Below, piece by piece: positions 1 through 13,099 of a stretch of 39,257 nucleotides of DNA. The DNA lies in assembly GCA_019242175.1 (NCBI GenBank), contig JAFAVZ010000214.1, positions 1 through 39,257 of the forward strand, given 5' to 3'. The position numbers and the translations under genes were made by a program. A model generated the notes under the pieces. The model was not told the DNA's origin. It worked only from the letters and a program-made list of their open reading frames with translations, and searched no databases. Within the stretch, counting starts at the first letter, position 1. The number at the start of each line of letters is the position of its first letter. Source of the stretch: Acidobacteriota bacterium (GTDB lineage Bacteria > Acidobacteriota > Thermoanaerobaculia > Gp7-AA8).

Positions 1-2991
1 GCTCCTGTCCCTGCGGAATCGGCTGCCGACGTCGAAACGCCGGTCAGACTCGTATCCGCCATGTGCTGGTTCAGTCTGTCGCCGTTCGATATCCGTTCGA
101 AGGTGGCGCCGCATCGCGTCATTGCGCGCCAAGGCCGGCCGCTGTACCTCAATGTCGAATTGACGGTTCCACGGAATCAGGAGCCGTTTCTGGCGCGTCT
201 GTACGTGCAGTCGGAGCAGCTCAGTACATCCGATTGTCATCCCCATACCCACAGTTCGACCGACGAGAGCGTGTTCGCGTCCGGCGACGTCGTCACGGCC
301 GTCTACAACATCTGGCCGCGTCCCGGACGTACGTGGTCGGCCTCCGACTTTCAGGTCGTCGTCGAATCCGCTGCGGAAGTCGCGGTCGACACGACCTTCC
401 TCAATCAATTCGAGCTCGAATACCTCTCCCTCCCCGACATAGCACTGCCGACGCAGCAGGAAGCATTCGCAGCGCTGCTCCGCGAGACCGCTATCTGGCG
501 CAAAGACCCGGCATCGCGTACGACGTTGTTCGTCGCGCCGCCGGGTGCGGGCAAGTCGCATCTGCTGGGAAAATTGCGTCGCAAGCTCGCGTCCGAGCGC
601 GTCGAGGAGATTTACGTCGATTGCGAGACCGTGCGTGAAGACCGGTCCTTCTTCCGACAGGTGGTGCAGGATCTTCTGCCCCTGCCATCGGCAATTCTCG
701 ATGCGGAGTTGCGCGATTCGATCCGCCACTGGTGTGACGCCGTCGGCATTGGCGCGGATGCCGCCCACGACGTCGTGGAGGATCTCTGTGGAGCGAATGA
801 TCGCGAATCGCGATTAGCCCCACGCCATCGCGCAGAACTCCTGTCGTTGCTCCTCGGCCAGCGCTCCTCAGTCCTGCCACAGGTCCTCATCGTCGAAGAT
901 CTGCATAAAGCAGCGCCATCGCTCCTGAGCCTCCTGTGGCAATTGGCGTCCGCGGTGAGAGACAGCGGACGCGGACGGATCCTGTTCCTCTTCTGCACGC
1001 GGCCGTATGCCAGCGATACGTCCGAGCTCCGCACCGAGTGGCTGTCGCTTCTGGGGAAACTCGCGAAATCCGACACCGCGACGCTTTTGACCCTCGATCA
1101 GCCCACTCGGGGGGCAGCCGAGCGGTTCCTGTCTGCCGTTGTGGAAGGGCTGGAGACGTACCACATCGAGCCGATCATTACAGCGGCCGGCAGTTCGCCC
1201 TACGCACTTCGCGAGGCGCTCCTGTATCTGCTGCTGGAAAACGTGCTGGAAGTCCGCAGCGATGTATCACCAGTGCTGTCGGTGGTGGACCCTCCGCGGC
1301 TCACGAATATCTGCGCCTCGCCGAAACTCCAGCAGGCCACGCAGGAGCGTCTGCAGATTCTCTTTGGAAATCAGCCCGAATGGCTGCGGCGGTTTCTGCT
1401 TGCGGGCGCCGCGTACGGCCGAGCATTCTTGAGTCCCGTCATCGCCCACGCACTCGGCATTCCGGATGACTACGCGCTCGATGAGGCCATCGAGACGTGC
1501 GGTCGGTGGAGCGTGGCCGCCGGATCGACAGACCGGCGGAACTGGATCGAGTTCGATCATGACCTCATTCGTGACGCCGTCCTGCGGATTGCAACGCCGC
1601 GACAACGGCAGCGCGTCAGCGGCGCGCTTTATGAGCAACTGAAGCACGACGCGCCCGAAGGAACGCTGGCACGCATCGCTTATCAGGCCGGGCACGCCGC
1701 TGACGCACTCGAACACGCCCGAAAAGCCGCACGCGAAGCGAAACGCAGCCATCGTCTCGACGACGTCGTCGAGATCAATCAACTCGCGATTCAGACGCTC
1801 GATCCGGACATGGCGCGGCTGTCGGTTCCCGACCCGACTGCGGAATATGGATTCGCGCTCGACAGCGCTATCCGGTTCGCGACACCGGCACGCGTGCCGG
1901 ACATGCAACCCCACGAGGTCGATCGAAGCGTACTGAGTCTCCTCATCGAAAACCTGGATTGTCTCGCGTCGATCGGGAGCGGCAGCAGCGGCCTGTCCGC
2001 GAGCACGCTCTCTGAGGCGTATATGATCGCGGCGCGGGCCGGAGAGGATGAGGCGGAGGCGCATCTCGCCGCGCTCGAAGGCCGAGTCCGCTTTGAACGG
2101 GACGAAGTCGAGAAAGCACTTGAGCTCCATCAGCTCGCCGAACGGCGTTTTGCGCGTGCCGGCGTGAAGCGCAGTCGGGCGCGTGCGGAGAACTTCATTC
2201 GCCTGGCCATCTGCTACCGAACACTAGGCGAGCAGGAGCGTTCCTTCGAGCATCTTCGGCTTGCGATGCGCTCCTGCGTCCGCGCCGATTGGAGCGTTCT
2301 GAACAAAATCCGGAACAATGCAGGCGCGATCTTCCTCAAGCGCGATTGGACGGAAACGCGCGTCCAGTGGGAGAAAGAGCTCGCCCACGCCCGCCGCCAC
2401 CACCTCGACATCCGCGTCGTCCACGCTCTCCTCGGCCTGAGTTTTCTCGATCTGTTCGAACGCGATCTGGAGAACGGCGCGGAGAAGACTCGCCATGCGA
2501 TCGAAATCATTCAGCGGCTCCGGCTCGACAATCAAAGCGTGCGCGCCGCCCTCAATATGTCGGTCTACCATATCATGCGCCGCGACTACGATCAGGCGTT
2601 CGTCTGGCTGCAGGACGGCGAGAAGACAGCGCTGCGCCACCGCATTGGAAGGCGTCTGTGGCGCGTGGTGAGTAACATGGGCACGGTACACGAGCTGCGC
2701 GGAGAGACGAGACTCTGTGTCATACGCGACCGCCAGGCCGCGAATCTGCTGCTGCGGAGCGGTGAAGCGGACGCGCCGGCGCCGCATGGCCGGCAGATCC
2801 TCGCGCTCGTCAATCTCCTCCTGCGCAGAAACAGCGGCATCGGGACAGAGGATCCCGCGCCGCCCTTGCCGCCGGAGACGGGCGATTACGCCGCGATCGT
2901 CGAACGGCAGCGTGCCGGCCAATTGCCGGATCTGATGGGGAACTACTGTGTCGATCTGCCGGTCGGCCCGCGCTTTCTTCTAACCGAGTAG
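1..2991 (+). CDS. AAA-type ATPase with TPR-like C-terminal region, 5' end cut by window
   Basis: The reading frame is open from base 1, so the ATG at 61 is probably internal and the gene begins outside the window. Counting from that ATG, residues 1-130 form an unassigned beta-rich region. A Walker A motif (APPGAGKSH) lies near residue 160 and a Walker B-like LIVEDLHK near 278, followed by an AAA_16/STAND-like module. From about residue 540 to 900 the protein is alpha-helical with TPR-like repeats. This layout is known from MalT-like and PknK-like signalling ATPases, which often carry an N-terminal kinase or sensor domain; that part would lie upstream and cannot be checked. No HTH is visible at the C-terminus. 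The gene converges on the glycosyltransferase-APH gene with a 12-nt overlap of the two 3' ends. Its ligand and role are unknown. Confidence 0.8.
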   Translation, partial: APVPAESAADVETPVRLVSAMCWFSLSPFDIRSKVAPHRVIARQGRPLYLNVELTVPRNQEPFLARLYVQSEQLSTSDCHPHTHSSTDESVFASGDVVTAVYNIWPRPGRTWSASDFQVVVESAAEVAVDTTFLNQFELEYLSLPDIALPTQQEAFAALLRETAIWRKDPASRTTLFVAPPGAGKSHLLGKLRRKLASERVEEIYVDCETVREDRSFFRQVVQDLLPLPSAILDAELRDSIRHWCDAVGIGADAAHDVVEDLCGANDRESRLAPRHRAELLSLLLGQRSSVLPQVLIVEDLHKAAPSLLSLLWQLASAVRDSGRGRILFLFCTRPYASDTSELRTEWLSLLGKLAKSDTATLLTLDQPTRGAAERFLSAVVEGLETYHIEPIITAAGSSPYALREALLYLLLENVLEVRSDVSPVLSVVDPPRLTNICASPKLQQATQERLQILFGNQPEWLRRFLLAGAAYGRAFLSPVIAHALGIPDDYALDEAIETCGRWSVAAGSTDRRNWIEFDHDLIRDAVLRIATPRQRQRVSGALYEQLKHDAPEGTLARIAYQAGHAADALEHARKAAREAKRSHRLDDVVEINQLAIQTLDPDMARLSVPDPTAEYGFALDSAIRFATPARVPDMQPHEVDRSVLSLLIENLDCLASIGSGSSGLSASTLSEAYMIAARAGEDEAEAHLAALEGRVRFERDEVEKALELHQLAERRFARAGVKRSRARAENFIRLAICYRTLGEQERSFEHLRLAMRSCVRADWSVLNKIRNNAGAIFLKRDWTETRVQWEKELAHARRHHLDIRVVHALLGLSFLDLFERDLENGAEKTRHAIEIIQRLRLDNQSVRAALNMSVYHIMRRDYDQAFVWLQDGEKTALRHRIGRRLWRVVSNMGTVHELRGETRLCVIRDRQAANLLLRSGEADAPAPHGRQILALVNLLLRRNSGIGTEDPAPPLPPETGDYAAIVERQRAGQLPDLMGNYCVDLPVGPRFLLTE

Positions 2992-4674
2992 AGCAAGGGC
3001 GCGGATGGTGTCTCCGAACGTCCAAAGCCACCGCATCGTCTCGTCCAGCCGCGTCCATTCTCCGCGCATCACGAATACGAGATCTTTGTTGAGGATGAGC
3101 GCGAGAAGCCAGCACGCCGCGAGATAACGCTCGCCGTCATCCGGAATTGCATCGGCCAGTGCGCCGGCGAACGTCGTATCGCGGGCTGCGTCCTGACGCT
3201 CCACGTAATCCCACAGCCAATGCATCATGTCGAGAGGACCGGCGTAATAGCCGGTCTGATCGAAGTCGCACAACAGATAGCGCTCCGGCGGTCCGAGGAT
3301 GTGCTCCACCTTGAGCGATCCATGCGCGAACACGGGCCGCGCCGCAACGAAAGGTCGCAACTGGAGCAGTCTGTGAGTCTCGGCCAGCGCTCGAACGCCA
3401 TAGTGCGGCGGCAGCAGCGGCTGATTCCGTTTAAAGAATTCGGCGATGCGGAACAATTCGATTTGCGGGTGCATGCGGCGGCAGGCGAGCATCCCGTCAT
3501 GGACGGGAGCATGGAGTTTCGCCGCGAGATCGTCATAGCCGCGCAGAGTCGCGCCTGTCACGGCACCCGCATCCGTCGGCAATCGGCCCGTCGCATCGAC
3601 GAAAGCATCAAGCGCATCCGCTGACAGAAGTTCCGTCTCCGCGATTTCTCGTTGCAGGGCGCCGAGGGCGCGGCGGGTCTCGTCGAATGCCAGCGGTGGT
3701 GCGGCGTCGGCCCACTCCTGCAGGATCAACCCAGCGGCATCATCCCGCCCCACGACGGTGGGGACGTACGGCAGCGCGGACAGCCGCGACATGAGACTGA
3801 GCTTGTACAGTGCCGGATCGAGCAGTCGCGGCTCGGCTTGGTCGCCGTGGATCGTGTAGATCGAGGACGGCCGCCTCGAATACTGCTTCGCGTATACCGT
3901 TCCGCTGTCAAAATCGATGCGGAAGCTGAGCGAATGGCTCGAGGTCAGGCTTTGGCAATGCCTCACCGCGCGGCCAGACAGACGCTCCGCAGCCTTGGCG
4001 AGATCTGCAATCGACTGTTCCATGAACAGTTCTTCCGCAGGCGCGGCATCGACGGCTGCAGCGCTAGGCGCCGACGGTTGCAGTGATGCTTCCATCAGGG
4101 GCAGCACACGTGCGGCGTCGAATCTCTCGCGAGCCCATAGGCGGGCGTTCGCGCCGTGCCATGCAGACAATTCCGGCGCATTCACATAAGAGAGGATGCA
4201 CGCCGCGAGTGCCGCGGGATTGCCGGAATCGAACAGCATTCCGGTGTGCCCGCTCACGACGACGTCCTGTAACCCGCCGACGCGTGCTGCCACCACCGCG
4301 CTACCGCACATCATTGCCTCGACGGCCACCATCCCGAACTGCTCGCGAAACGAAGGGACGATCACGATCGTAGATCGGGAGTAGAACTCCGGAAGAGACT
4401 CATGCTCCACGCGTCCCCAGAACGTGACGGCGTCGTTCCGCATGCGCTCCGCCACGCGCGGACGTGCTAATGCGGAGCGCGCGGCAAATCGCACTTCCGC
4501 AGGCGATCCTCCGATGATCCAGACTCGCGCCGGTGCGTCCGGCCGGGCGGCCCAGACGAATTCGAGAGCGTCGAAGAAAAGCTCAATCCCTTTGCGTGAG
4601 TCCCTCAGCCTGCCGGCGTACGTAATCGTCAGCATCACACGGTCTGCGGTAGAAGACATCTCCGTCAGTTGCAT
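2980..4674 (-). CDS. GT4 glycosyltransferase C-terminal half fused to APH-fold kinase-like domain (frameshifted gene, 3' part)
   Basis: Residues 1-200 are the nucleotide-sugar-binding half of a GT-B glycosyltransferase (GT4): TYAGRLRDSRKGIEL, then VPSFREQFGMVAVEAMMCG with the conserved ExFG/EAM pattern. From about 215 to 560 follows an aminoglycoside-phosphotransferase/choline-kinase-like domain. In that fold the catalytic loop normally reads HGDLxxxxxL; here it reads HGSLKVEHIL near residue 450, so the catalytic base Asp is Ser. The metal-binding CDFDQTG segment about 20 residues later is kept. This suggests a pseudokinase or binding domain. The ATG at 4674 is unlikely to be a true start, because the N-terminal GT half lies in another frame just upstream (4583-5245) with a 92-nt overlap. 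Acceptor and sugar are unknown. Confidence 0.75.
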   Translation of the reverse strand: MQLTEMSSTADRVMLTITYAGRLRDSRKGIELFFDALEFVWAARPDAPARVWIIGGSPAEVRFAARSALARPRVAERMRNDAVTFWGRVEHESLPEFYSRSTIVIVPSFREQFGMVAVEAMMCGSAVVAARVGGLQDVVVSGHTGMLFDSGNPAALAACILSYVNAPELSAWHGANARLWARERFDAARVLPLMEASLQPSAPSAAAVDAAPAEELFMEQSIADLAKAAERLSGRAVRHCQSLTSSHSLSFRIDFDSGTVYAKQYSRRPSSIYTIHGDQAEPRLLDPALYKLSLMSRLSALPYVPTVVGRDDAAGLILQEWADAAPPLAFDETRRALGALQREIAETELLSADALDAFVDATGRLPTDAGAVTGATLRGYDDLAAKLHAPVHDGMLACRRMHPQIELFRIAEFFKRNQPLLPPHYGVRALAETHRLLQLRPFVAARPVFAHGSLKVEHILGPPERYLLCDFDQTGYYAGPLDMMHWLWDYVERQDAARDTTFAGALADAIPDDGERYLAACWLLALILNKDLVFVMRGEWTRLDETMRWLWTFGDTIRALALLG

Positions 4675-5245
4675 ATGGCACGATCCGGCTTTTCGCCGCG
4701 TCGATTTCGGGATAGAGCGTCACGAGCGACTGGAATTCGTCGCGGCACACGCAGATCAGCCGATCCGCCTTCGTGAAGACATGGACTTCGCCGCGGTCGC
4801 GTGCCTCGTCCGATGCATGGGGGGACTCCTTCAATGTGCGCCGCACTCGCCCCAGCGAAAGAATGTGATGAACGTGCGGCCGGAGGCCGGATGCAATGGC
4901 CGCGAGCCCCGAAAGCCAGCTGAAACTGAGAACGCTGTCGAACGGCTTCGCCGACTGAACGATCTCGCAGACGCGCGTCTGGATCTCGTCGGCATGGCTC
5001 CAGAGGTCGTGATGCGAGAGCTCGTGACTCGGACCAATGGGGAACCGCCTGATCTCACAGCGCGAACCGAACGTCTGCCGTAACGGCTTGCCGGGCCGGC
5101 TTTGTCGCGTGACGAACAGAACGAAATGACCGCCCCGAACGAGATGCCGTCCGAGATCGAACATGAACCGCTGTGCGCCGCCATAGCGGTTCTCACCGGG
5201 CGGGTCAAAGGGGTCATCCGTGAGGGTGATGATCAGGACGTTCAC
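4583..5245 (-). CDS. GT4 glycosyltransferase N-terminal half (frameshifted gene, 5' part)
   Basis: This 220-residue ORF starts with GTG (MNVLIITLTDD) and contains the N-terminal Rossmann half of a GT4 glycosyltransferase: the glycine-rich YGGAQRFMFDLGRHL motif, then RLICVCRDEFQSL and RIVPYATDGDVFYRRP, which normally leads into the second GT-B domain. Here the frame stops 20 codons later, while the next frame continues with VMLTITYAGRLRDSRKG. Removing one base from CCGTGTGATG (about 4636-4641 on the plus strand) joins YRRP directly to VMLTITYAGRL. The gene is therefore one GT4-APH fusion broken by a 1-nt insertion, either a real mutation or an assembly error. It lies 83 nt downstream of the KMO gene on the same strand, and no clear terminator hairpin separates them. 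Confidence 0.75.
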   Translation of the reverse strand: MNVLIITLTDDPFDPPGENRYGGAQRFMFDLGRHLVRGGHFVLFVTRQSRPGKPLRQTFGSRCEIRRFPIGPSHELSHHDLWSHADEIQTRVCEIVQSAKPFDSVLSFSWLSGLAAIASGLRPHVHHILSLGRVRRTLKESPHASDEARDRGEVHVFTKADRLICVCRDEFQSLVTLYPEIDAAKSRIVPYATDGDVFYRRPCDADDYVRRQAEGLTQRD

Positions 5246-5328
5246 GATAATCCCGAGTTATCTGCTCTGAAGTTAGCTCTTAGGTTAGAGGGGCCATCGT
5301 CAGAAATTTCCCCCCCCCTCCCTCCGAA

Positions 5329-6660
5329 CTACGAAACCGCCCACCCCACCGCCCCCGCGAGCACCACCATCGCCACCGCCACACCCGACAGCAGCCAGCG
5401 GTCCTGGCGGCGGGCGCGGGCGAGCGCGTCGGCGTAGGGCATCGTTGTGTGGGCGATCATCGTGTACAGGGGGAGCCAGGTTCGGGGGGCGAGGCGGTTC
5501 AGCCACACGTCCAGTCTCTTGCGCAGGACGAAGAGGGGCGACTGCACGCGTTGGCGGAGCTCCACGAAGTTTTCCTTCGAAAGCTCGGCGAGCGTATCGG
5601 TGTGGGGGCGGCGGGAGCGTTCGTAGGAGCGGAACGCGTCGAGGCGCGACGTTGGGTGGGTGGTCGTGAGGGCGGCGGACAGGGCGGAGCAGTCCTCGAA
5701 CGCGCTGTTCATCCCCTGGCCGTAGAACGGGTAGACGGCGTGGCAAGAGTCGCCGATCAGCACGATCCAGTCGTTGAGGTGCCAGGGGGCGGTGCGGGTG
5801 GTCACCAGCGAGCCGACGGGGTGGCGTTCCCACTGCGCGAGGAGCTCGGGCAGTTGCGGCACGAGGTCGGGGAAGTAGCGCGTGAAGAACGACGAGATGG
5901 CGGTGCGGTCGGGCAGCGTCGCGAAGCTGTCGGGGCCTTCGAACGGCAGGAACAGCGTCAGCGTGTGGGAGCCGTTGCGGTTCGCGTGGGACACGATCAG
6001 GCAGTGGCCGCGGGGCCAGACGTGCAGCGCGTTCAGCTTCAGCTGCGACGTTCCGTCGGGGCGGGCGGGGAGGTTCAGCTCCTTGTAGCCCCACTCCAGG
6101 AACTCCTTGCTGAAGTTTGCCCGTTGGCCGCGTTGCATCTCCTCGCGGATCTTCGAGAACGCGCCGTCGGCGCCCACGATCCAATCCGCGGTGATGGGAG
6201 TGACGGTGCCGGTGGCGTCGGCGATCTGGATCGAGCGCGTCGCGGCATCGACGCCGACGCAGCGGTGCTCGAAGTGCAGTTGGACCGAGGGGTGGGCTTC
6301 GGCGCGGTCGAGGAGGAGGTCGTTCAGCTCGTTGCGGTCGATCGAGTGCAGCACTTCCTGGCGGTTCTTCCCGTAGGGCTGGAAGCGCGCGGTGCCGTCG
6401 AGCGTGTGGATCACCCGGCCTTCCATCGGGACGGCGAGCGAGAGCACCTCGTCGCGCAGGCCGACTTCGGACAGCGCGGCGATGCCGCGTTTGGAGAGAC
6501 CGAGGTTGATGGAGCGGCCTTCGGCGCCCCGGCGGGCGCGGGGGTCGGGGCGGCGCTCGTAGACGTCGACGCGGTGCCCCTGTTGCGCGAGGCGCAGCGC
6601 GAAGAGCGAGCCGGCGAGACCGCCGCCGATGACGGCAACGTGATCCTTCCCCTGGTCCAT
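5329..6660 (-). CDS. kmo: Kynurenine 3-monooxygenase homologue (FAD-dependent aromatic hydroxylase)
   Basis: The 443-residue protein starts at ATG 6660 (MDQGKDHVAV), 2 nt after the preceding stop; the longer ORF upstream is an out-of-frame shadow. It has the FAD-binding GGGLAGS near residue 12, the KMO-type EGRSINLGLSKRGIAAL, DWIVGADGAFSKIRE, and IGDSCHAVYPFYGQGMNSAFEDC for the FAD phosphate and isoalloxazine site. Length and residue pattern match eukaryotic and bacterial KMO closely. A hydrophobic helix at the C-terminus (WLLSGVAVAMVVLAGAVGW) recalls the C-terminal membrane anchor of eukaryotic KMO. KMO hydroxylates L-kynurenine at C3 using NADPH and O2. No kynureninase or tryptophan dioxygenase is nearby. 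As the last gene of an NRPS operon, it probably makes or tailors an aromatic building block. The family call is strong; the exact substrate is inferred. Confidence 0.88.
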   Translation of the reverse strand: MDQGKDHVAVIGGGLAGSLFALRLAQQGHRVDVYERRPDPRARRGAEGRSINLGLSKRGIAALSEVGLRDEVLSLAVPMEGRVIHTLDGTARFQPYGKNRQEVLHSIDRNELNDLLLDRAEAHPSVQLHFEHRCVGVDAATRSIQIADATGTVTPITADWIVGADGAFSKIREEMQRGQRANFSKEFLEWGYKELNLPARPDGTSQLKLNALHVWPRGHCLIVSHANRNGSHTLTLFLPFEGPDSFATLPDRTAISSFFTRYFPDLVPQLPELLAQWERHPVGSLVTTRTAPWHLNDWIVLIGDSCHAVYPFYGQGMNSAFEDCSALSAALTTTHPTSRLDAFRSYERSRRPHTDTLAELSKENFVELRQRVQSPLFVLRKRLDVWLNRLAPRTWLPLYTMIAHTTMPYADALARARRQDRWLLSGVAVAMVVLAGAVGWAVS

Positions 6661-6662
6661 GG

Positions 6663-7439
6663 CTAGGTCGCGACCTCTTCGGGCGTGCGGATCTCGATCT
6701 CGGCCGTCACGAGCGCGTCGAGGGCGGCGTCGAAGTTGTTGCGGCTGATCTGCGCGCCGAGGCGTCGGAGATAGGAGCGAATGAACTCCGCGCGGATCGG
6801 CGGCGGATAGAGCATCCGCTGCAGGAACGGCAGGTCCGTTTCCACCATGTGGCGGATGGCGAGCGCCGGGATCGGGCTGCGCAGGGGGCGGAAGTCCGCG
6901 TTGCGCAGGCCGGGGCTCTCGTTGCGCTCGTGGAACTCGCCGATCATCAGGCCGGCGTCGACGAAACGCGCCTTCAGCTGCGCCTGCACGTCGTCGATGA
7001 CCCACGCGTCTTCGGTCGCGACGTTCGGGAAGACGATCACCATCGCCTTCCAGCTCGCGTCCTCGCCGCTCTTCGGCTCGAGCTCGAGGAAGAGATCGCG
7101 GAACAGGCCGATGATCTCGATGATGGCCTGGCGGTCGCCGCGGCCGAGGGAGCATTCGGCGAGCCAGATGGTGTCCTGGATGATCGCGCCGGGGACGAAC
7201 GGGCAGACGGCGCCGGGGCGTCCCAGCTCGCGGTGCGGGCGGCCGAGGAAACGGCGCATCCATTGCGCGGTGACTCGCAACGGATGCTCTTCCGCCATCA
7301 GGTTCTCGACCTGCGTGAACGTGAAGAGTTGCGGAGATGCGGGCATCGGGGGCGCTTCCGACTGGATGGACAGTCCGGCTGCGCGTGCCGCGTGCGGGCA
7401 ACCGGCGGCTAGTGCTTTTTCGTGAAGGTCGTCGCTCAT
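6663..7439 (-). CDS. Unrecognised 258-aa NRPS-operon protein (possibly DUF6875-like)
   Basis: The start is ATG 7439 (MSDDLHEK), with GGAG 8 nt upstream; the longer ORF start at 7577 lies inside the MFS gene. The protein is soluble, with no signal peptide or membrane segment. Visible features are GRPHRELGRPGAVCPFVPGAI near residue 70, an acidic central region, and a conserved-looking RNADFRPLRSPIPALAIRHMV followed by a C-terminal helical region. The GRPGxVCPF segment reminds me of a domain catalogued as DUF6875, but I hold that from memory and cannot confirm it. The gene sits between the MFS exporter and KMO with gaps of 16 and 2 nt, so it is very likely co-translated with KMO and may act with it on the substrate or peptide. 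Confidence 0.6.
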   Translation of the reverse strand: MSDDLHEKALAAGCPHAARAAGLSIQSEAPPMPASPQLFTFTQVENLMAEEHPLRVTAQWMRRFLGRPHRELGRPGAVCPFVPGAIIQDTIWLAECSLGRGDRQAIIEIIGLFRDLFLELEPKSGEDASWKAMVIVFPNVATEDAWVIDDVQAQLKARFVDAGLMIGEFHERNESPGLRNADFRPLRSPIPALAIRHMVETDLPFLQRMLYPPPIRAEFIRSYLRRLGAQISRNNFDAALDALVTAEIEIRTPEEVAT

Positions 7440-7455
7440 CGTGAGTTCTCCGGAG

Positions 7456-8762
7456 TCATGCAGCGACCGCCGGCGCTGGTTCGACCGGCGCGTCGGCGAG
7501 ATCCGTCTCGACGTTGCGCAGTCCGCGCAACGCGTAGCCGGCGAGGCCGACGAGGGCCATGGCCAGTCCCGAGACAATGAAAATCAAGGCGATGCCGCGG
7601 CCGGCGCCAACGCCGATCACGCGGCCGACGGAGCCGGCCAGCGCGCCGCCGGGCATCAGCAGCGGCTCGAAAACGCGGTCCGCAAGCGGGCCGGCGATGC
7701 AGAAACCGATCGGCATCGCAGCCTCGGAAAGCACGCGCTGGATGGCGAAACATCGGCCCTGCAGCGCAGGCGGCACTTTGGTCTGCCAGATCGCGTCCTG
7801 CGACGCATTCATCACCGGCAGCGAGATGAAGAAGAGGAAGCCCATCGCGGAGAGGAACCAGATGTCCGCGCGGAGGCCGTGGCCGGCGAGCATGACGCCG
7901 GCGAAGGCGGTGAAGGCGAGCACGCCGTGGATGCGTTTCTTCGGACCGCCCCACGCGCTCATGAGGATGCCGCCGAGGAGGAGGCCGCAGCCGCCGATGG
8001 ACATCTGCATGCCGAGGGCAGCGGCGTTTGCGAACGCGAGGACCATCGGCGTGATGAGGATGCTGACGATGCCGAAGAGGAAGTTCGTGAAACCGAAGAT
8101 GCCGAGGAGGCCGAGCAGGCCGGCGCGTTCGCGGACGAACCGCCAGCCTTCCGCGGCTTCCGTCCACAACGCGCCAGGTTGCTCGTGCTCGGCCCCTGCG
8201 GGGCGGGGAATCTCGACGAGGGCGAGGGCGATGATGCTGGCGACGAACGTCACGAAGTCGACGAACAGCACGCCGTAGAGCGAGATCGTGCTCACCAGCA
8301 CGCCGGCGAGTGCGGGACCGATGATCTGCGCCGCGGCGAACGCCGTCTGCACCATTCCGTTCGCGCGGGCGAGATGCTCCTTCGGCACGAGCAGCGGGAT
8401 ACTCGCCATGTACGCGGGCATCTGGAAGCCGACGGCGACCGCCTGCAAACCGGCGGCGAGATAGATCTCCCAGATCGATAGCGCGCCGAGGGAGAGGAGG
8501 ATGCCGAGGCCGAGGACGGTGAAGGCGGCGAGGGCGTCGGCGGCGATCATCACCTTGCGCCGATCCCAACGGTCGACGAGCGCGCCGGCGAACGGCGCGA
8601 GCAGCAGCGCCGGCACGGCCATGCAGATGAAGATGAACGCGTACTGCGTCGTCGATCCGGTCTTCTGCAATACCCAGATGCCGACGGCGAACGTCGATAG
8701 GCGCGTGCCGATCACGGAGATCAGCTGGCCGATCCAGATCCAGAGAAATGCGCGGCGGCGGG

Positions 8763-8766
<4 letters not shown>
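7456..8766 (-). CDS. MFS transporter, probable exporter of the NRPS product
   Basis: The protein has 436 residues and starts at ATG 8766, which overlaps the NRPS stop as ATGA. About 12 hydrophobic segments are visible, with the MFS loop signature GALVDRWDRRKVMI after helix 2 and a second-half copy around SAWGGPKKRIHG. The order and length fit the MFS_3/EntS-like drug and siderophore exporter group of the inner membrane, and the N-terminus (MTRRRAFLWIWIGQLISVIGT) is typical. Its position directly after the terminal NRPS module suggests export of the peptide or self-protection. The 16-nt gap to the next gene holds a good Shine-Dalgarno site for that gene. Substrate assignment rests on context only. 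Confidence 0.82.
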
Positions 8767-13097
<4,331 letters not shown>

Positions 13098-13099
13098 GG

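Noticed and set aside
4583-4674. Programmed ribosomal frameshift in the glycosyltransferase
   Set aside because: No slippery sequence or obvious stimulatory structure. A single extra base explains the break better.
5246-5328. Terminator after the KMO gene
   Set aside because: The gap holds a run of nine C and no convincing hairpin with a T-tract, so the end of the operon is not marked here.
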